Assembly: GCA_947473805.1 (NCBI GenBank)
Contig: CANJGB010000015.1
Location: forward strand, 1 to 64,000
Source: Alphaproteobacteria bacterium
GTDB lineage: Bacteria; Pseudomonadota; Alphaproteobacteria; Ferrovibrionales; Ferrovibrionaceae
DNA length: 64,000 nt
Direction of reading: 5' to 3'
Positions 62,811 to 64,000 of the stretch are shown here, in pieces. Both the position numbers and the translations under genes were made by a program. Every line of letters begins with the position of its first letter. Positions within the stretch are counted from its first letter, which is position 1. Under the pieces are notes generated by a model. That model saw only the letters and a list, made by a program, of their open reading frames with translations. It was not told the DNA's origin and did not search any database.

Positions 62811-63412
62811 ACTATTCCGAAGGAAAGTCGCAGCAGGCGGAGTATCGCCGCCAGATCGCAGACCTTCGCGCCAAGATGCGTGCCGCCCAGCAGGCCACCG
62901 CACCGCAGCCGGTGACCGACTACACCTTCGCGTCGCCCGCGGGCCCGGTGCACCTGGCCGACCTGTTCGGCGCGCACGACGACCTGATCCTGATCCACAA
63001 CATGGGCAAGGGCTGTTCCGCCTGCACCATGTGGGCCGACGGCTATAACGGCGTGTATGCGCACCTGGCCGACCGCGCGGCCTTCGTCGTCACCAGTCCC
63101 GATCCGGTCGAGGTGCAGGTCGCCTTTGCATCAGGGCGCGGCTGGCGCTTCCCGATGGTCAGCCATGCCGGCACCAGCTTTGCCGCCGACATGGGCTATG
63201 TCGGTGCGCGCGGCGGCTATGTGCCCGGAGTGTCCACGTTTCGCCGCCAGGGCGGGAAGGTGGTACGCATCGCCGATTCAGCCTTCGACCACGGCGATAC
63301 GTTCTGTTCCGTCTGGCCCCTGTTCGACCTGCTGCCCGACGGCGGTGACAACTGGCACCCCAAGCTCAGCTACGAAACGCCCGCACCGGTACGGAGTTGC
63401 TGCGGCGGCTAG
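62807..63412 (+). CDS. DUF899 thioredoxin-like protein (second copy)
   Basis: This 201-aa protein is a shorter DUF899-like protein: FASPAGPVHLADLFGAHDDL, HNMGKGCSACTMWADGYNG with CxxC (CSAC), ending in CCGG. It has a thioredoxin-like core and differs clearly from the first copy, so it is an old duplicate or a distinct member. It is translationally coupled to the ArsR gene (ATGA). Immediately after its stop a REP-like repeat begins. Function unknown, probably redox. Confidence 0.85.
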   Translation: MNYSEGKSQQAEYRRQIADLRAKMRAAQQATAPQPVTDYTFASPAGPVHLADLFGAHDDLILIHNMGKGCSACTMWADGYNGVYAHLADRAAFVVTSPDPVEVQVAFASGRGWRFPMVSHAGTSFAADMGYVGARGGYVPGVSTFRRQGGKVVRIADSAFDHGDTFCSVWPLFDLLPDGGDNWHPKLSYETPAPVRSCCGG

Positions 63413-63415
63413 CAA

Positions 63416-63465
63416 CCCTCGCCCCTTGCGGGAGAGGGTGGCCGCGTCAGCAGCCGGGTGAGGGG
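63416..63465. repeat. REP-like palindromic repeat, copy 1
   Basis: A GC-rich repeat whose outer arms CCCTCGCCC and GGGTGAGGG pair 8 of 9 positions. It contains GCGGGAGAGGG. The reverse complement contains CCCTCACCCGG and CCCTCTCCCGCA. Copy 2 at 63786-63819 has the same blocks in the opposite orientation, so the two flank the DUF559 gene as inverted repeats. Such CCCTCACCC...CTCTCCC repeats are common between genes of alphaproteobacteria. The stop and last codons of the DUF559 gene lie within this copy. Confidence 0.75.
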
Positions 63466-63782
63466 GCTGCCACCGCGGACTCAATAGCCGCTAGTACGCC
63501 GGCCATATTGTCCGAGACTTCGTTGTTCCAGAATCGCAGCACACGGTATCCGCGGCTTTCGAGCCAAGCTGTCCTTGGGCGATCAATTTCAGGGGCATGC
63601 TGCCCACCATCCAGTTCCACAATCAGCCCGACATCGAAGCAGATGAAATCGACGACATAGGGCCCGAGGCGCTGCTGCCGCCGGAACTTGGCTTTACCGA
63701 TTTGGCGGTTGCGCAAGGCCGTCCACAGCTTGCGTTCGGCTTCGGTAGCGTTCTGGCGGAGAGTTTTTGCGCGGTTGTCCAC
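63447..63782 (-). CDS. DUF559 nuclease-fold protein
   Basis: This 111-aa protein matches DUF559 (Vsr/PDDEXK-like fold): TEAERKLWTALRNRQIGKAKFRRQ, VVDFICFDVGLIVELDGGQH and YRVLRFWNNEV. The acidic VVDF and VELDGGQH residues form the likely metal site. DUF559 proteins are thought to be nucleases; targets are unknown. It starts at GTG 63782, just outside the copy-2 repeat, and its last six codons (APSPGC) and stop are encoded inside the copy-1 repeat. This makes the gene and its repeats look like one unit. Confidence 0.88.
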   Translation of the reverse strand: MDNRAKTLRQNATEAERKLWTALRNRQIGKAKFRRQQRLGPYVVDFICFDVGLIVELDGGQHAPEIDRPRTAWLESRGYRVLRFWNNEVSDNMAGVLAAIESAVAAPSPGC

Positions 63783-63785
63783 GAC

Positions 63786-63819
63786 CCCTCACCCCGGCCC
63801 TCTCCCGCAGGGAAGAGGG
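63786..63819. repeat. REP-like palindromic repeat, copy 2
   Basis: This copy holds CCCTCACCCCGG, CCCTCTCCCGCAGGG and GAAGAGGG, matching copy 1 on the opposite strand. It starts right at the 5' end of the DUF559 gene. With copy 1 it frames the gene as inverted repeats about 350 bases apart. It lies between DUF559 and the ubiD 3' end. Confidence 0.7.
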
Positions 63820-63829
63820 AGTTACCGCG

Positions 63830-64000
63830 TCACTTCCAGATACTCTTCCCGCTTCCCGGCAAGCCCAGCTTCGCCCACTTCTCCGTCACCGCTTCGACCA
63901 CCTTTGGGTCCATCTCGATCTCGCGGCCCCATTCGCGCTTGGTCTCCGGCGGCCACTTGTCGGTGGCGTCCAGGCCGATCTTGGAACCCAGGCCGCTTTC
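63830..64000 (-). CDS. ubiD: UbiD-family decarboxylase, C-terminal fragment (runs off the window)
   Basis: The minus strand from the window edge to a TGA at 63830-63832 encodes 56 residues, including [19 protein letters not shown] and [18 protein letters not shown], then ends GSGKSIWK. The DATDKW...REWGR..MDP..V...W..LGL pattern is the C-terminus of UbiD (3-octaprenyl-4-hydroxybenzoate decarboxylase), a prenylated-FMN enzyme of ubiquinone synthesis. The catalytic part lies outside the window. A related UbiD decarboxylase on another aromatic acid cannot be excluded. Confidence 0.85.
   Translation of the reverse strand, partial: ESGLGSKIGLDATDKWPPETKREWGREIEMDPKVVEAVTEKWAKLGLPGSGKSIWK

Overview
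The window is high-GC chromosomal DNA from an alphaproteobacterium, probably in or near the Rhodospirillales. Alphaproteobacterial family markers (DUF3035, DUF2093, DUF2852, DUF374 and a TipF-like degenerate EAL protein) and classic blocks (ribF-ileS-lspA-DUF3035-M16-M16-mutL; tadA next to rluB-rsmD; purD next to xseA-DUF2093) support this. No rRNA, tRNA, CRISPR array or prophage was seen. No gene-free stretch exceeds 300 bases.

Region 1 (1-14.2 kb) is accessory catabolism. One end of an IS3-type insertion sequence cuts off an EAL-domain gene. Next come an orphan TctC/Bug binding protein, a 56-aa hydrophilic gene whose ribosome-binding site lies in a 15-bp hairpin, an amidase-SDR pair, a hydantoinase/oxoprolinase pair (hyuB-hyuA), and a minus-strand run of SnoaL-like protein, enoyl-CoA hydratase, 2OG-Fe(II) oxygenase-like protein, FecR-domain protein and acyl-CoA ligase. 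An amidohydrolase runs divergently and ends at a strong intrinsic terminator.

Region 2 (14.2-25.6 kb) holds envelope, RNA-modification and metal genes: a secreted FecR/DUF6600-like protein, a translationally coupled Sel1-repeat plus degenerate GspA/ExeA-like pair, an RlmM-like methyltransferase, an RcnB-like protein, a glutathione peroxidase-rlmJ-methyltransferase operon, the TipF-like protein, ChrA, and a minimal FTR1/cupredoxin iron-uptake pair behind a possible Fur site.

Region 3 (25.7-41 kb) is mostly housekeeping: MaoC hydratase, ribF, ileS, lspA, DUF3035 lipoprotein, an M16 protease pair, mutL, a 2-hydroxyacid dehydrogenase with a SnoaL-like protein, rsmD, rluB, a glutamine-amidotransferase-like hydrolase, tadA and a DUF2817 peptidase. 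Region 4 (41-54.5 kb) has a second TctC protein, a purD-acyl-CoA synthetase-enoyl-CoA hydratase operon, xseA-DUF2093-M23 peptidase-adenylate cyclase, and a lipid A operon (msbA, DUF374 acyltransferase, lpxK, lpxL-like) that lacks the waaA gene often found in such clusters.

Region 5 (54.5-64 kb) has a response regulator, two luciferase-like monooxygenases, an IMPase-family phosphatase with pmbA, and small membrane proteins. A TetR regulator has similar dyads at its own start and in front of a DUF2852 gene. A DUF899-ArsR-DUF899 operon follows a palindrome-rich promoter. A DUF559 nuclease-fold gene sits between two inverted REP-like repeats, one of which supplies its last codons, and the 3' end of ubiD closes the window. 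The best candidates for undescribed biology are the DUF559/repeat unit, the TetR-DUF2852 circuit, the 1816-1854 hairpin, the DUF899-ArsR operon and the Sel1/degenerate-ATPase pair.
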